Assembly (NCBI RefSeq): GCF_041240605.1 | Contig: NZ_CP162487.1 | Span: 4,967,001 to 5,031,000, forward strand | DNA: 64,000 nt | Reading direction: 5' to 3' | Source of the DNA: Xanthomonas sp. DAR 80977 | GTDB lineage: Bacteria; Pseudomonadota; Gammaproteobacteria; Xanthomonadales; Xanthomonadaceae | In this document: piece after piece, positions 27,317 to 34,976 of the stretch | Layout of the letters: each line of letters starts with the position of its first letter | How positions within the stretch are numbered: the first letter of the stretch is position 1 | Position numbers and translations under genes: made by a program | Notes under the pieces: model-generated | Seen by the model: only the letters and a program-made list of their open reading frames with translations | What the model was told of the DNA's origin: nothing | Databases searched by the model: none

Positions 27317-28831
27317 TCATGCGGGCGCGGCGGCCACCGCGGCCGGCGCCTGCTGCAGATAGTCGATCAGGCGCTGGCGCCCGGCCGCGTCGATGCGCAG
27401 GCCGAGCTTGCTGCGGCGCCACAGCAGGTCGTCGGCCTCGGTCACCCATTCGTGCCGGCGCAGGTAGTCCACTTCCGCCTGGTACAGGTCGGCGCCGAAA
27501 TGCGCGCCCAGCTCCTGCAGCGAGGCCGCCTCGCCCAGCAGCAGCGTGGCGCGGGTGCCGTAGTTGCGCGCCAGCCGCGTGGCGGTCGCCTCGCCCAGCC
27601 ACGGCCGCGCCGCGTGCAGTTCCTGCGCCAGCGCGCGGATGTCGCGGCGTTCGCCGCCCGGCAGCGGCGCGCCGCGCGCGGTCCAGGCCGGCGCCTTGCG
27701 CCCGGCCTGCGCGACCAGCCGGTCTACCGCTTCCTCGGCCAGCTTGCGGTAGGTGGTGAGCTTGCCGCCGAACACGTTGAGCAAGGCCGCGCCGCCATCG
27801 GCGTCCAGTTCCAGCAGGTAGTCGCGGGTGACCTCGGCGGCGTTGTCCTCCTCGTCGTCGAGCAGCGGGCGCACGCCGCTGTAGCTCCACACCACGTCGC
27901 TGGGCGCGATCTGCTTGAGGAAGTAGCGGTTGGCCGCCTCGCACAGGTAGCGCGTCTCCTCGGCATCGATCTTCGGTGCGGACGGATCGGCGCGGTAGTC
28001 CACGTCGGTGGTGCCGATCAAGGTGAAGTCGTGCTCGTAGGGGATCGCGAACACGATACGCCGGTCCGGCTGCTGGAAGATGTAGGCGTGGTCGTGCTCG
28101 AACAGCCGCGGCACCACGATGTGGCTGCCCTTGACCAGGCGCAGCGCGTGGTCGTGGCCGACCTTGGCCACGTCGTCGAGGAACTGCACCGCCCACGGCC
28201 CGGCGGCGTTGACCAGCGCGCGCGCCTGCAGCTCCTGGCGGCGGCCGTCGGCGTGCTGCAGCGTCGCCTGCCACAGGCCGCCGACGCGGCGCGCGGCGAC
28301 GCAGCGGGTGCGGGTCAGGATCTTCGCGCCGCGCTGCGCGGCATCCAGCGCATTGAGCGCCACCAGCCGCGCGTCCTGCACCCAGGCGTCGGAATAGACG
28401 AAGCCGGTGCGGAATTCCTCGCGCAGCGGCGCGCCGACCGGGTCCGAGCGCAGCGCCATGCGCCGGGAACCGGGCAGGGTGCGGCGGCCGCGGCCGAGAT
28501 GGTCGTACAGGAACAGGCCGGTGCGGATCATCCACGCCGGCCGCAGGTGCGGCTGGTGCGGCAGCAGGAAGCGCAGCGGCCAGATGATGTGCGGGGCCAG
28601 GCGCAGCAGCACCTCGCGCTCGGCCAGCGCCTTGCCGACCAGCGCGAACTCGTACTGCTCCAGGTAGCGCAGCCCGCCGTGGATCAGCTTGGTGCTGGCG
28701 CTGGAGGTGTGCGAGGCCAGGTCGTCGCGCTCGCACAGGCACACCGACAGGCCACGGCCCACCGCATCGCGGGCGATGCCCACCCCGTTGATGCCGCCAC
28801 CGACCACCAGCACATCGTAGATCTCGCTCAT
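27317..28831 (-). CDS. glpD: Aerobic glycerol-3-phosphate dehydrogenase
   Basis: This 504-aa FAD-dependent membrane-associated enzyme oxidises sn-glycerol 3-phosphate to dihydroxyacetone phosphate and passes electrons to quinone. The FAD-binding GGGINGVGIARDA lies at residues 11-23. Family signatures SSASTKLIHGGLRYLEQ and ALVNAAGPW follow, and the C-terminal helical domain ends in Ala-rich sequence. The ATG at 28831 places the FAD motif at the usual distance. The upstream region carries phased operator-like repeats, and glpR lies upstream. Confidence 0.96.
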   Translation of the reverse strand: MSEIYDVLVVGGGINGVGIARDAVGRGLSVCLCERDDLASHTSSASTKLIHGGLRYLEQYEFALVGKALAEREVLLRLAPHIIWPLRFLLPHQPHLRPAWMIRTGLFLYDHLGRGRRTLPGSRRMALRSDPVGAPLREEFRTGFVYSDAWVQDARLVALNALDAAQRGAKILTRTRCVAARRVGGLWQATLQHADGRRQELQARALVNAAGPWAVQFLDDVAKVGHDHALRLVKGSHIVVPRLFEHDHAYIFQQPDRRIVFAIPYEHDFTLIGTTDVDYRADPSAPKIDAEETRYLCEAANRYFLKQIAPSDVVWSYSGVRPLLDDEEDNAAEVTRDYLLELDADGGAALLNVFGGKLTTYRKLAEEAVDRLVAQAGRKAPAWTARGAPLPGGERRDIRALAQELHAARPWLGEATATRLARNYGTRATLLLGEAASLQELGAHFGADLYQAEVDYLRRHEWVTEADDLLWRRSKLGLRIDAAGRQRLIDYLQQAPAAVAAAPA

Positions 28832-28900
28832 TGCCTGACTCCGGAAGCGCCGCGTCCCCGGCGGCAAGCGCCTGGGTCACGACGGAGGACGAAAAGATCG

Positions 28901-28927
28901 TAAACGAACATTTTCGAACATATCACG
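28901..28927 (-). promoter_or_regulatory. GlpR-type operator A before glpD
   Basis: CGAACAT occurs at 28906-28912 and again at 28916-28922, exactly ten bases apart. On the glpD strand this reads ATGTTCGAAAATGTTCG. E. coli GlpR operators contain TTCG half-sites of this type. It lies about 70-95 bp before the glpD ATG, where bound repressor would block transcription. Confidence 0.6.
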
Positions 28928-29049
28928 CTGCAGTGCAGCGTAGCGTCGAGGCGGGCGACGACAAGACGAGAGGATCAGAAGGCCGGGATCAGCCGATTTT
29001 TGCCCGCTTACCGCCCAGGAGGGCGATCGCTGGCACGGTTTCACGTCAC

Positions 29050-29090
29050 AATAACGAAATAATACGAACATAAACGCACACGAAACGCCT
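29050..29090 (-). promoter_or_regulatory. GlpR-type operator B with helically phased half-sites
   Basis: ACGAAAT (29054), ACGAACA (29064) and ACGCACA (29074) start at ten-base intervals in an AT-rich patch, with another ACGAAAC at 29080. The complement shows TATGTTCGTATTATTTCGTT. It lies about 220 bp before glpD and 95 bp after the glpR stop. With operator A it could allow looping. Confidence 0.5.
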
Positions 29091-29183
29091 GTTCGTTCGG
29101 CGAGCGCCGCGTCCAAATCCGACCAGCGCGACCGCCGCAGCGCGCTTTTCCCGGCAATGCGCAGCGCATGCGGCCGACGCCGC

Positions 29184-30038
29184 TCAGTCGGGATCGGCGT
29201 CGCTGCCGGCCACCGCGTGCGCCTCGGCCTCGCCGCGCTCCTCGCCCTCGGCGACGAACACGCGGGTGCCGGCCTCGGCCAGCACCGCGGCCAGCTCCGG
29301 CGGCGGCGCGCGGTCGGTGAACCAGGCCTGGACCCGTGCGATCGGCCCCAGCCGGACCATCGCATTGCGGCCGAGCTTGCTGTGGTCGGCGGCCAGGAAC
29401 ACCTGCCGCGAGTGCTCGATGATGGCCTGCGCCACCCGCACCTCGTGGAAATCGAAATCCAGCAGGGTGCCGTCCGGATCGATGCCGGAAATGCCGATCA
29501 CGCCGAAATCCACCTTGAACTGGCGGATCAGCTCGATCGTCGCCTCGCCGGTGACGCCCTGGTCGCGGCCGCGCACGCGCCCACCGGCCACCACCACCTC
29601 GAAGCTCGGATTGGCGCTCATCATCACCGCCACGTTGAGGTTGTTGGTGATCACCCGCAACCCGGTGTGCCCCATCAGCGCCCGCGCCACGTCCTCGTTG
29701 GTGGTGCCGATGTTGATGAACAGCGAGGCGTCGTCGGGGATGTGCTGCGCCAGCAGCGTGGCGATGCGCCGCTTCTCCTGCGCCTGCAGCGACTTGCGCG
29801 CCGCATAGGCCAGGTTCTCCACGCTCGAGGGCAGGCTGACGCCGCCGTGGTAGCGGCGCAGCAGGCCGGCCTCGCACAGTAGCGCCATGTCGCGGCGGAT
29901 GGTCTGCGGGGTCACCTCGAAGCGAGTGGCCAGCCCTTCCACCTCGGCATAGCCCTGTTGCCGCACCAGCGCGACCAGTTGTTCCTGGCGCGGATTGAGC
30001 GCGGGCACCGCGCTCGGCTTGGGGATCGTGTTGTCCAT
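29184..30038 (-). CDS. glpR: DeoR-family regulator of glycerol metabolism GlpR
   Basis: This 284-aa repressor has an N-terminal DeoR helix-turn-helix (residues about 15-70, EGLATRFEVTPQTIRRDMALL). The sugar-phosphate sensor domain includes LFINIGTTNEDVARAL and GVIGISGIDPDGTLLDFD. It should release DNA when bound to glycerol 3-phosphate. It lies directly upstream of glpD in the same orientation. The ATG at 30038 was preferred; another in-frame ATG six codons upstream is possible. The C-terminal 20 residues are unusually acidic. Confidence 0.92.
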   Translation of the reverse strand: MDNTIPKPSAVPALNPRQEQLVALVRQQGYAEVEGLATRFEVTPQTIRRDMALLCEAGLLRRYHGGVSLPSSVENLAYAARKSLQAQEKRRIATLLAQHIPDDASLFINIGTTNEDVARALMGHTGLRVITNNLNVAVMMSANPSFEVVVAGGRVRGRDQGVTGEATIELIRQFKVDFGVIGISGIDPDGTLLDFDFHEVRVAQAIIEHSRQVFLAADHSKLGRNAMVRLGPIARVQAWFTDRAPPPELAAVLAEAGTRVFVAEGEERGEAEAHAVAGSDADPD

Positions 30039-30108
30039 GCGCCGATCATGGCGCATGCGCGAACGGATGCAAACGCCGGCGGCCGCCACCGCATCGCGCG
30101 CGGACCGA

Positions 30109-30768
30109 TCAGCGCAGCCAGCGGGCGACCGCGGAGCGGCGCATTCCCAGCAAGCGCGCCAGCGCATCCTGCTGCGCGACGCTGCCGCTCAGCCTGCACT
30201 CCGCCGGTGCGGCGACGTCCATGCACAGGCGCGCCGGATACGCGGCATCCTGTAGCACCCGGTAGCCCCAGACGATGCCCTGGTCGTATACGCCGCCGCC
30301 ATCCAGATCGACCAGGTAGTTGGCGAAGCGGGTGACCGTCTCGCCGTCGATGCGGCCTGCCGCGACGGCAACGCACGCGCGCGGCGTGCCGATCAGGCTG
30401 CAGTCGGTGGCGCCTACGGTGCGCACGGGCTGGCCGGCGTAGTACGCCGAATGCGCACCGACGCGGGCGTCCGGCTCGCCGTACAGGCAGCGCGTGAGCG
30501 GCAGCTGCGCCGAGTCGGTTGCACGCTTGTCGACGCTCCAGGGGCCGGCCCGGCCGTGCCCTACCCCACTGGCCTGCGGAAAGCACAGCTGGATCAGGCC
30601 CAGTTGCCGCATTTGCGGCGGATCGCGGCCGAAACGCAGGCGAAAATCGGCGCCGTAGCGCAGTCTCGCGCCGTCTCCGAAGAGGTTTCCGGACACCGCC
30701 AGATACGGATACAGCTCCAGGGCAAACCCGCTCTGCCGGTAGCTGCGCCGCGCCGTGTAACCGTGCAT
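30109..30768 (-). CDS. Hypothetical protein
   Basis: This 219-aa soluble protein is of no family I recognise. It has six or so Cys residues spread through the chain, a central RTVGATDCSLIGTPRACVAVAAGRIDG segment in outline (residues about 117-143), and GIVWGYRVLQDAAYPARLCMD later. There is no signal peptide. Even codon use and the absence of a better opposing frame support a real gene. It lies 70 bp upstream of glpR in the same orientation, with no obvious functional tie. Confidence 0.55.
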   Translation of the reverse strand: MHGYTARRSYRQSGFALELYPYLAVSGNLFGDGARLRYGADFRLRFGRDPPQMRQLGLIQLCFPQASGVGHGRAGPWSVDKRATDSAQLPLTRCLYGEPDARVGAHSAYYAGQPVRTVGATDCSLIGTPRACVAVAAGRIDGETVTRFANYLVDLDGGGVYDQGIVWGYRVLQDAAYPARLCMDVAAPAECRLSGSVAQQDALARLLGMRRSAVARWLR

Positions 30769-30919
30769 CGTCCGCCCCTGCGACCCTGGAGATGGAGCGC
30801 ATCGGCTCCAGTCCTACAGACGCGTCCCGGCCATGCCTGTGAACCGCCCCACGAACCGCGCTGCGGCTGCCGCTAGACTACGCACCCCGCCGGACGCCAC
30901 CGGCAGCACCGGACCGGCC

Positions 30920-31393
30920 ATGATCAACAACGACGTACTGCGCTCCATCCGCTACATGCTCGACCTGAGCGACCAGATGATCGTGGACACGGTCCACCTG
31001 GCCGACCCGGCCTTCCCGATCGACAGGAGCGAAGTCCCGGCCTACCTGAAGAAGGAAGACGAGGACGGCTTCGTCGAATGCAGCGACCTGGTCCTGGCGC
31101 ATTTCCTCGACGGGCTGGTGTTCCACTACCGCGGCCGCGACGACAGCCTGCCGGCGCGCCCGGTGGAGACCCGGGTCACCAACAACGTGGTGCTGAAGAA
31201 GCTGCGCGTGGCGTTCCAGCTCAAGGACGTGGACATGCACCAGATCTTCGCCGACGCCGGCTTCCCGGTCTCCAAGCCGGAGCTGTCGGCGCTGTTCCGC
31301 CAGCCCGAGCACAAGAACTTCCGCCTGTGCGGCGACCAGCTGCTGCGTAATTTCCTGAAGGGGCTGACGCTGCGCATGCGCGCGGCCGGCTGA
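30920..31393 (+). CDS. DUF1456 (YehS-like) protein
   Basis: This 157-aa protein is built of two similar halves: NNDVLRSIRYMLDLSD at residues 3-18 and NNVVLKKLRVAFQLKD at about residues 89-104. Each half continues with a short acidic helical section and ends with FLDGL or FLKGL. This internal duplication defines the DUF1456 family (E. coli YehS), whose function is unknown. The ATG at 30920 begins right at the first repeat; upstream in-frame codons are not conserved-looking. Confidence 0.88.
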   Translation: MINNDVLRSIRYMLDLSDQMIVDTVHLADPAFPIDRSEVPAYLKKEDEDGFVECSDLVLAHFLDGLVFHYRGRDDSLPARPVETRVTNNVVLKKLRVAFQLKDVDMHQIFADAGFPVSKPELSALFRQPEHKNFRLCGDQLLRNFLKGLTLRMRAAG

Positions 31394-31439
31394 GGCAGGT
31401 CGCGCCGCGGCCGATGGCAGGACAGGACCCGGAGCCAGG

Positions 31440-31871
31440 ATGAAGAAGGTGGCCGCCTACAGGATCCAGGGAACCGTCCTGCTGCAGGCGATGTCGTTGA
31501 CCGACACCAGCCTGTGGATCGCGCATGGGGAGGTTCTCTCCATCCCCGCGGACGATCCAGCCGGGCTGGCAAGCGCGATCAGGCAATCGCTCGACCATTC
31601 GATCGAAGACGTCGCGCACCCGCCGCAGTCCGAATGGAAGCACATCCAGCGTCCGATCCTGCACGCCGCCGGCGTCAAAAATTGGGCCGCCCTCGGCAAG
31701 AAGGCAAAAGCCGTCGGCATCGAATGGGCCGGCGATACGCTTGCCTTTATCCCATGCGTCGATTTCCGCCACGACGGCGGAGAGGACAGCGACGAGCACA
31801 CGATCCACTGCGGCATGGATGACGCACGGCTGGGCGCCAAGTTGCTGGAGGCCTTCGAGCACGCAAGTTGA
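31440..31871 (+). CDS. Hypothetical protein, possibly immunity-like
   Basis: The 143-aa acidic soluble protein starts at an ATG with GGAG eight bases upstream. It has a Trp- and His-containing core (SEWKHIQRPILHAAGVKNW; GIEWAGDTLAFIPCVDFRH) and an acidic C-terminal half. Size and composition recall small immunity proteins of polymorphic toxin systems, but no toxin gene is beside it. I do not recognise a family. Confidence 0.6.
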   Translation: MKKVAAYRIQGTVLLQAMSLTDTSLWIAHGEVLSIPADDPAGLASAIRQSLDHSIEDVAHPPQSEWKHIQRPILHAAGVKNWAALGKKAKAVGIEWAGDTLAFIPCVDFRHDGGEDSDEHTIHCGMDDARLGAKLLEAFEHAS

Positions 31872-31942
31872 GGCGATGTCGCTGCGTACCGGCACCGCCG
31901 GCACGCGCAGCCAGGCGCCGCGTGCGCCGCGCCGCGGGCCGC

Positions 31943-32437
31943 TCAGCGGATCCGGTAGACCCGCGCCTTCGGCAGGTCTTCGTCCACCTGCAGGAACCAG
32001 CGTCCGGCGATGCCGGGCACGACCTTGATCGCCGGCGAGGCCAGCGCGGTGCGCAGGGTCATGCTGCCCTTGAGCACCTTCCACTGCTGGCCGTTGTCCA
32101 GCACGAACACGGTGCCCGGCGCCCAGCCGGCGACCTCGCCCTGCACGCGGGCGCTGATCGGGCCGTCGTCCAGGCCGATCATCATGCCCTGCTCGGCCTG
32201 GCTGTCGCCGGCGGCGGTCGCCGGCATCGGCGCGGCGGGTCGCGCCGGGGCCTGCGCCGCCTCGCGCGCATCGGCGTCGCGCAGCAGGCGGTTGAGGGTG
32301 GTCAGCTGGGTCGGCGTCAGCCCGACCTCGCGCAGCTGCTCGGCACTGAGCCGGCGCTCGATCTCCACATACCCCGACTGCGCCAGCGCAGCCGGTGCCG
32401 CCAGGGCGCATGCCAGCGCCAGCACCACGTATTTCAT
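31943..32437 (-). CDS. Secreted hypothetical protein
   Basis: This 164-aa protein has a clear signal peptide (VVLALACALAAPAALAQ, cleavage after ALA). A short helical segment with SAEQLREVGLTPTQLTTLN and an Ala/Pro-rich linker follow. The C-terminal beta-rich domain, about 70 residues, begins ARVQGEVAGWAPGTVFVLDN and ends in KARVYRIR. The C-terminal part recalls small OB-like periplasmic domains, but no family is certain. Confidence 0.72.
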   Translation of the reverse strand: MKYVVLALACALAAPAALAQSGYVEIERRLSAEQLREVGLTPTQLTTLNRLLRDADAREAAQAPARPAAPMPATAAGDSQAEQGMMIGLDDGPISARVQGEVAGWAPGTVFVLDNGQQWKVLKGSMTLRTALASPAIKVVPGIAGRWFLQVDEDLPKARVYRIR

Positions 32438-32640
32438 CGTTCGATCCTGCCGCCTTCGCGGATGAGCAAGGCCACGCGGCCCGATGGGACCGGCTCCCCA
32501 GTCCGGCGAGTTTGGGTCAGTCCGGTGACAACGGGATGACACGCCGCGCCGGCGGCGGACCGGATCGCCTGCCCGTCGCCCGGCACCCGGCGATGCGGCC
32601 GCGCCGCTGTTCGGCGCCGCGCCACGATAGCGGCCACGGC
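32438..32640. other. Non-coding region before the 139-bp tandem repeats
   Basis: This stretch lies upstream of the secreted-protein gene and downstream of nothing identifiable on the plus strand. It is GC-rich with no supported frame, terminator or operator. It leads straight into the tandem repeats that start at 32641. Confidence 0.5.
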
Positions 32641-33058
32641 GATCGCAGCGCGGCGGCACGGCCGGGCGCTCGCCTGCGGACACCGCCGAGTCCCCGGCGC
32701 CGGGGGGCCGAGTGAGCCCCTGCGGAGTGAGCGGGGCGCCATGGCGGATTCGGATGGGCCGACCGCCGGGGCGCTCCGCGATCGCAGCGCGGCGACGCTG
32801 CCGGGCGTTCGCCTGCGGACACCGCCGAGGCCCCGGCGCCGGTGGTCCGAGTGAGGCCCCTGCGGAGTGAGCGGGGCGCCATGGCGGATTCCGATGGCCC
32901 GACCGCCAGGGCGCTCCGCGATCGCAGCGCAGCGACGCGGCCGGGCGTTCGCCTGCGGACACTGCCGAGGCCCGGCGCCGGGGGGCCGAGTGAGGCCCCT
33001 GCGGATTGATCGGGGCGCCATGGCGGATTCCGATGGCCCGACCGCCAGGGCGCTCCGC
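32641..33058. repeat. Three tandem copies of a 139-140 bp unit
   Basis: Units start at 32641, 32780 and 32920, each opening with GATCGCAGCGC(A/G)GCG and ending with GGCGCTCCGC. They share CGCCTGCGGACAC, CCGGCGCCGG, GGCGCCATGGCGGATTC and CCGACCGCC, with about 90 percent identity by eye. A fragment of the unit may precede 32641. All frames across it are Arg/Pro/Gly-rich and shift between copies, so it is not coding. Confidence 0.9.
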
Positions 33059-33241
33059 GGCGCATTGTTCATACCCGGGACGCAGTGTCCAGCCGCCACC
33101 GCCAGGACGGAGCATGCCCGACGGTGTGCACGCCCCATGCCGCGATTCGGTCTACGATGCGCGGGGTTCGCCGCCCCTGGCGGGCGCCGCCGACCCCCTG
33201 CGCCGACGGTGTCCCTTCCCGCTCTGTCTTGAGGTCCCCAC

Positions 33242-34060
33242 ATGAAACTAGAGGTGCTGTTCGACCAGCTGCACACCCTGCCGACCATCCCGAAGGTGGC
33301 GCAGGAGCTGATCCTGCAATTCGACAATCCCACCACCAGCCTGGACAGCGTGGCCCGCAGCATCGAGCGCGACCCGGTGATCGCGGCCAAGGTGCTGCGC
33401 CTGGCCAACTCGGCGCGCTTCCGTGGCGCGCGCGATTCGACCAGTGTCGAGGATGCGGCGCTGCGGCTGGGCTTCAACACCTTGCGCACCCTGGTGCTGG
33501 CCTCGTCGATGACCGACGCCTTCCATGCTCCGGCCCATTTCGACCTGCGCGCGTTCTGGCTGCACAGCTTCGAGGTCGCCGGCGTATGCCGGCTGCTGGC
33601 CCGGCAGAAGGGCCTGGACGCGGAAACCGCGTTCACCTGCGGGATGATGCACAACATCGGCGAGCTGCTGATCCAGACCGGCGCGCCCGACTATGCGGCG
33701 CAGCTGCACCCGGACGCGTCCTCCAGCGGCCGCGCCGCCGACGAGACCGTGCAGCTGGGCTTCGGCTACCCGGAAGTGGGCGCCGAACTGGCGCGGCGCT
33801 GGCACCTGCCGGAGGTGATCCAGACCGCGATCGCCTACCAGGCGCGGCCGCTGCAGGCGCCGGAAGGCCAGCCGATGCCGCGCGTGGTGGCGCAGGCGGC
33901 GCTGGTCGCCGATGCGCTGGAGCGTTTCGACGGCGCCACCGCGGAAGCGCGGCAGGCGGTCAGCGGCCCGCTGCTGGACGACGTGGACCTGGACGCGCTG
34001 TTCGCCGCGCTGCCGGACGTGATCGAGGCCGACCGCGCGTTCACCGAAATGCTGCGCTGA
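33242..34060 (+). CDS. HDOD domain protein
   Basis: This 272-aa protein consists almost entirely of an HDOD domain, the metal-poor relative of HD phosphohydrolases used in bacterial signalling. Typical stretches are LPTIPKVAQELI, IERDPVIAAKVLRLANSA, LGFNTLRTLVLASS and MMHNIGELLI. No output domain is attached. Such stand-alone HDOD proteins often act in regulation of motility, virulence or second-messenger pathways in Xanthomonas; the specific partner is unknown. Confidence 0.93.
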   Translation: MKLEVLFDQLHTLPTIPKVAQELILQFDNPTTSLDSVARSIERDPVIAAKVLRLANSARFRGARDSTSVEDAALRLGFNTLRTLVLASSMTDAFHAPAHFDLRAFWLHSFEVAGVCRLLARQKGLDAETAFTCGMMHNIGELLIQTGAPDYAAQLHPDASSSGRAADETVQLGFGYPEVGAELARRWHLPEVIQTAIAYQARPLQAPEGQPMPRVVAQAALVADALERFDGATAEARQAVSGPLLDDVDLDALFAALPDVIEADRAFTEMLR

Positions 34061-34142
34061 GCCCAGCGCCGCGACGTTGATGGCGTGCGGCCGCGGCGGC
34101 GGCAGCACGCATTCCCATGTGCTTTTCGCCAGGAGGTGTGCG

Positions 34143-34748
34143 ATGGGATACACGATCGAAGACGTGCAGGGCTGGATCGGCGAAGCGACCTTGACCGAAT
34201 GGAAGCAGCTGACGCCGACCAACATTCCGAAACCGCATGGTGGCTACACCTACACGGACAAGGATGCCCAAGCCACGAACACCAGCGGTTCGGCCGCCGC
34301 GTGGATCGAGGGCAAGCTGAAAGCTCTCGATACGACCGCGAAGGAGTTCGGCGGAGCCCAGAAGATCGGAGGGTTCTGGATCAAGCTGGGCGCCATCACC
34401 AAGAAAACCAAGATCGGGCGCTGCCTGCACATGTCCGGCGTGGCGGCCGTGGATCTGCTGAGCAACGCCAACTTCGACAACGTCAAGATCTCGATCGTCG
34501 GCAGCACCGCCTACGATCACCACTTCGTGGTGCTGGATATCTTCAATGCCACCGACAGAGCGTGGCAACGCTTCATCGTCGACATATGGCAGGGCCGTGT
34601 CGACCAGAGCAACACCTTCGTCTATACCGATGCCACTCATCCGTACTATCGACGCGGCGAGCTCGCGACCTTTTTCGAGTTCGATTACGGCGCCGGCAAG
34701 CGGAAAATCGATACCGCCTTGATCGCGGAGGCCAAGGCGGTGAATTGA
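34143..34748 (+). CDS. Unknown protein with a papain-like Cys/His/Asp arrangement
   Basis: This 201-aa protein has no signal peptide and is less GC-rich than its neighbours. GRCLHMSGVAAVDLL puts Cys94 at the start of a helix, followed by DHHFVVLDIF (His126/127) and FIVDIWQG (Asp147). A Cys-helix followed by a His strand and an Asp strand is the order of papain-like cysteine hydrolases, including several secreted effectors. The N-terminal 80 residues are polar and may be a separate region. AGGAGG precedes the ATG by about nine bases. Family and activity are inference. Confidence 0.65.
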   Translation: MGYTIEDVQGWIGEATLTEWKQLTPTNIPKPHGGYTYTDKDAQATNTSGSAAAWIEGKLKALDTTAKEFGGAQKIGGFWIKLGAITKKTKIGRCLHMSGVAAVDLLSNANFDNVKISIVGSTAYDHHFVVLDIFNATDRAWQRFIVDIWQGRVDQSNTFVYTDATHPYYRRGELATFFEFDYGAGKRKIDTALIAEAKAVN

Positions 34749-34976
34749 GCGCAGCGTCTCCGAGCTGCGGTCAGCGAGGCAGGACGGAAACGATATCGCG
34801 TTGCGGTCCGACACCAGGCCAGGCGCGCCACCGGGGATGACCGAACTGCAAGCGATGCCGGACCGAGGTGGGTGCAGCGCCCCCCGCAGCCGCTGCAGCG
34901 GAAAGCGATTGCCCAGCGCCATGAGCGCGGCACGGCGCAATGGCGGCGATCGAACGGACGGCTTGCGCTCGCGGCT
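34749..34976. other. Converging intergenic region, no gene seen
   Basis: These 228 bp separate the papain-like gene from the oppositely oriented oxidoreductase gene. No convincing frame, repeat or terminator was found. Confidence 0.5.

Noticed and set aside
32641-33058. CRISPR array
   Set aside because: There are only three units of 139-140 bp, whole units are conserved with no unique spacers, and no cas genes are near.
32434-33657. Minus-strand frame of 407 codons over the 139-bp tandem repeats
   Set aside because: It reads three repeat copies as unrelated Arg/Pro-rich peptide and runs antisense into the HDOD gene.
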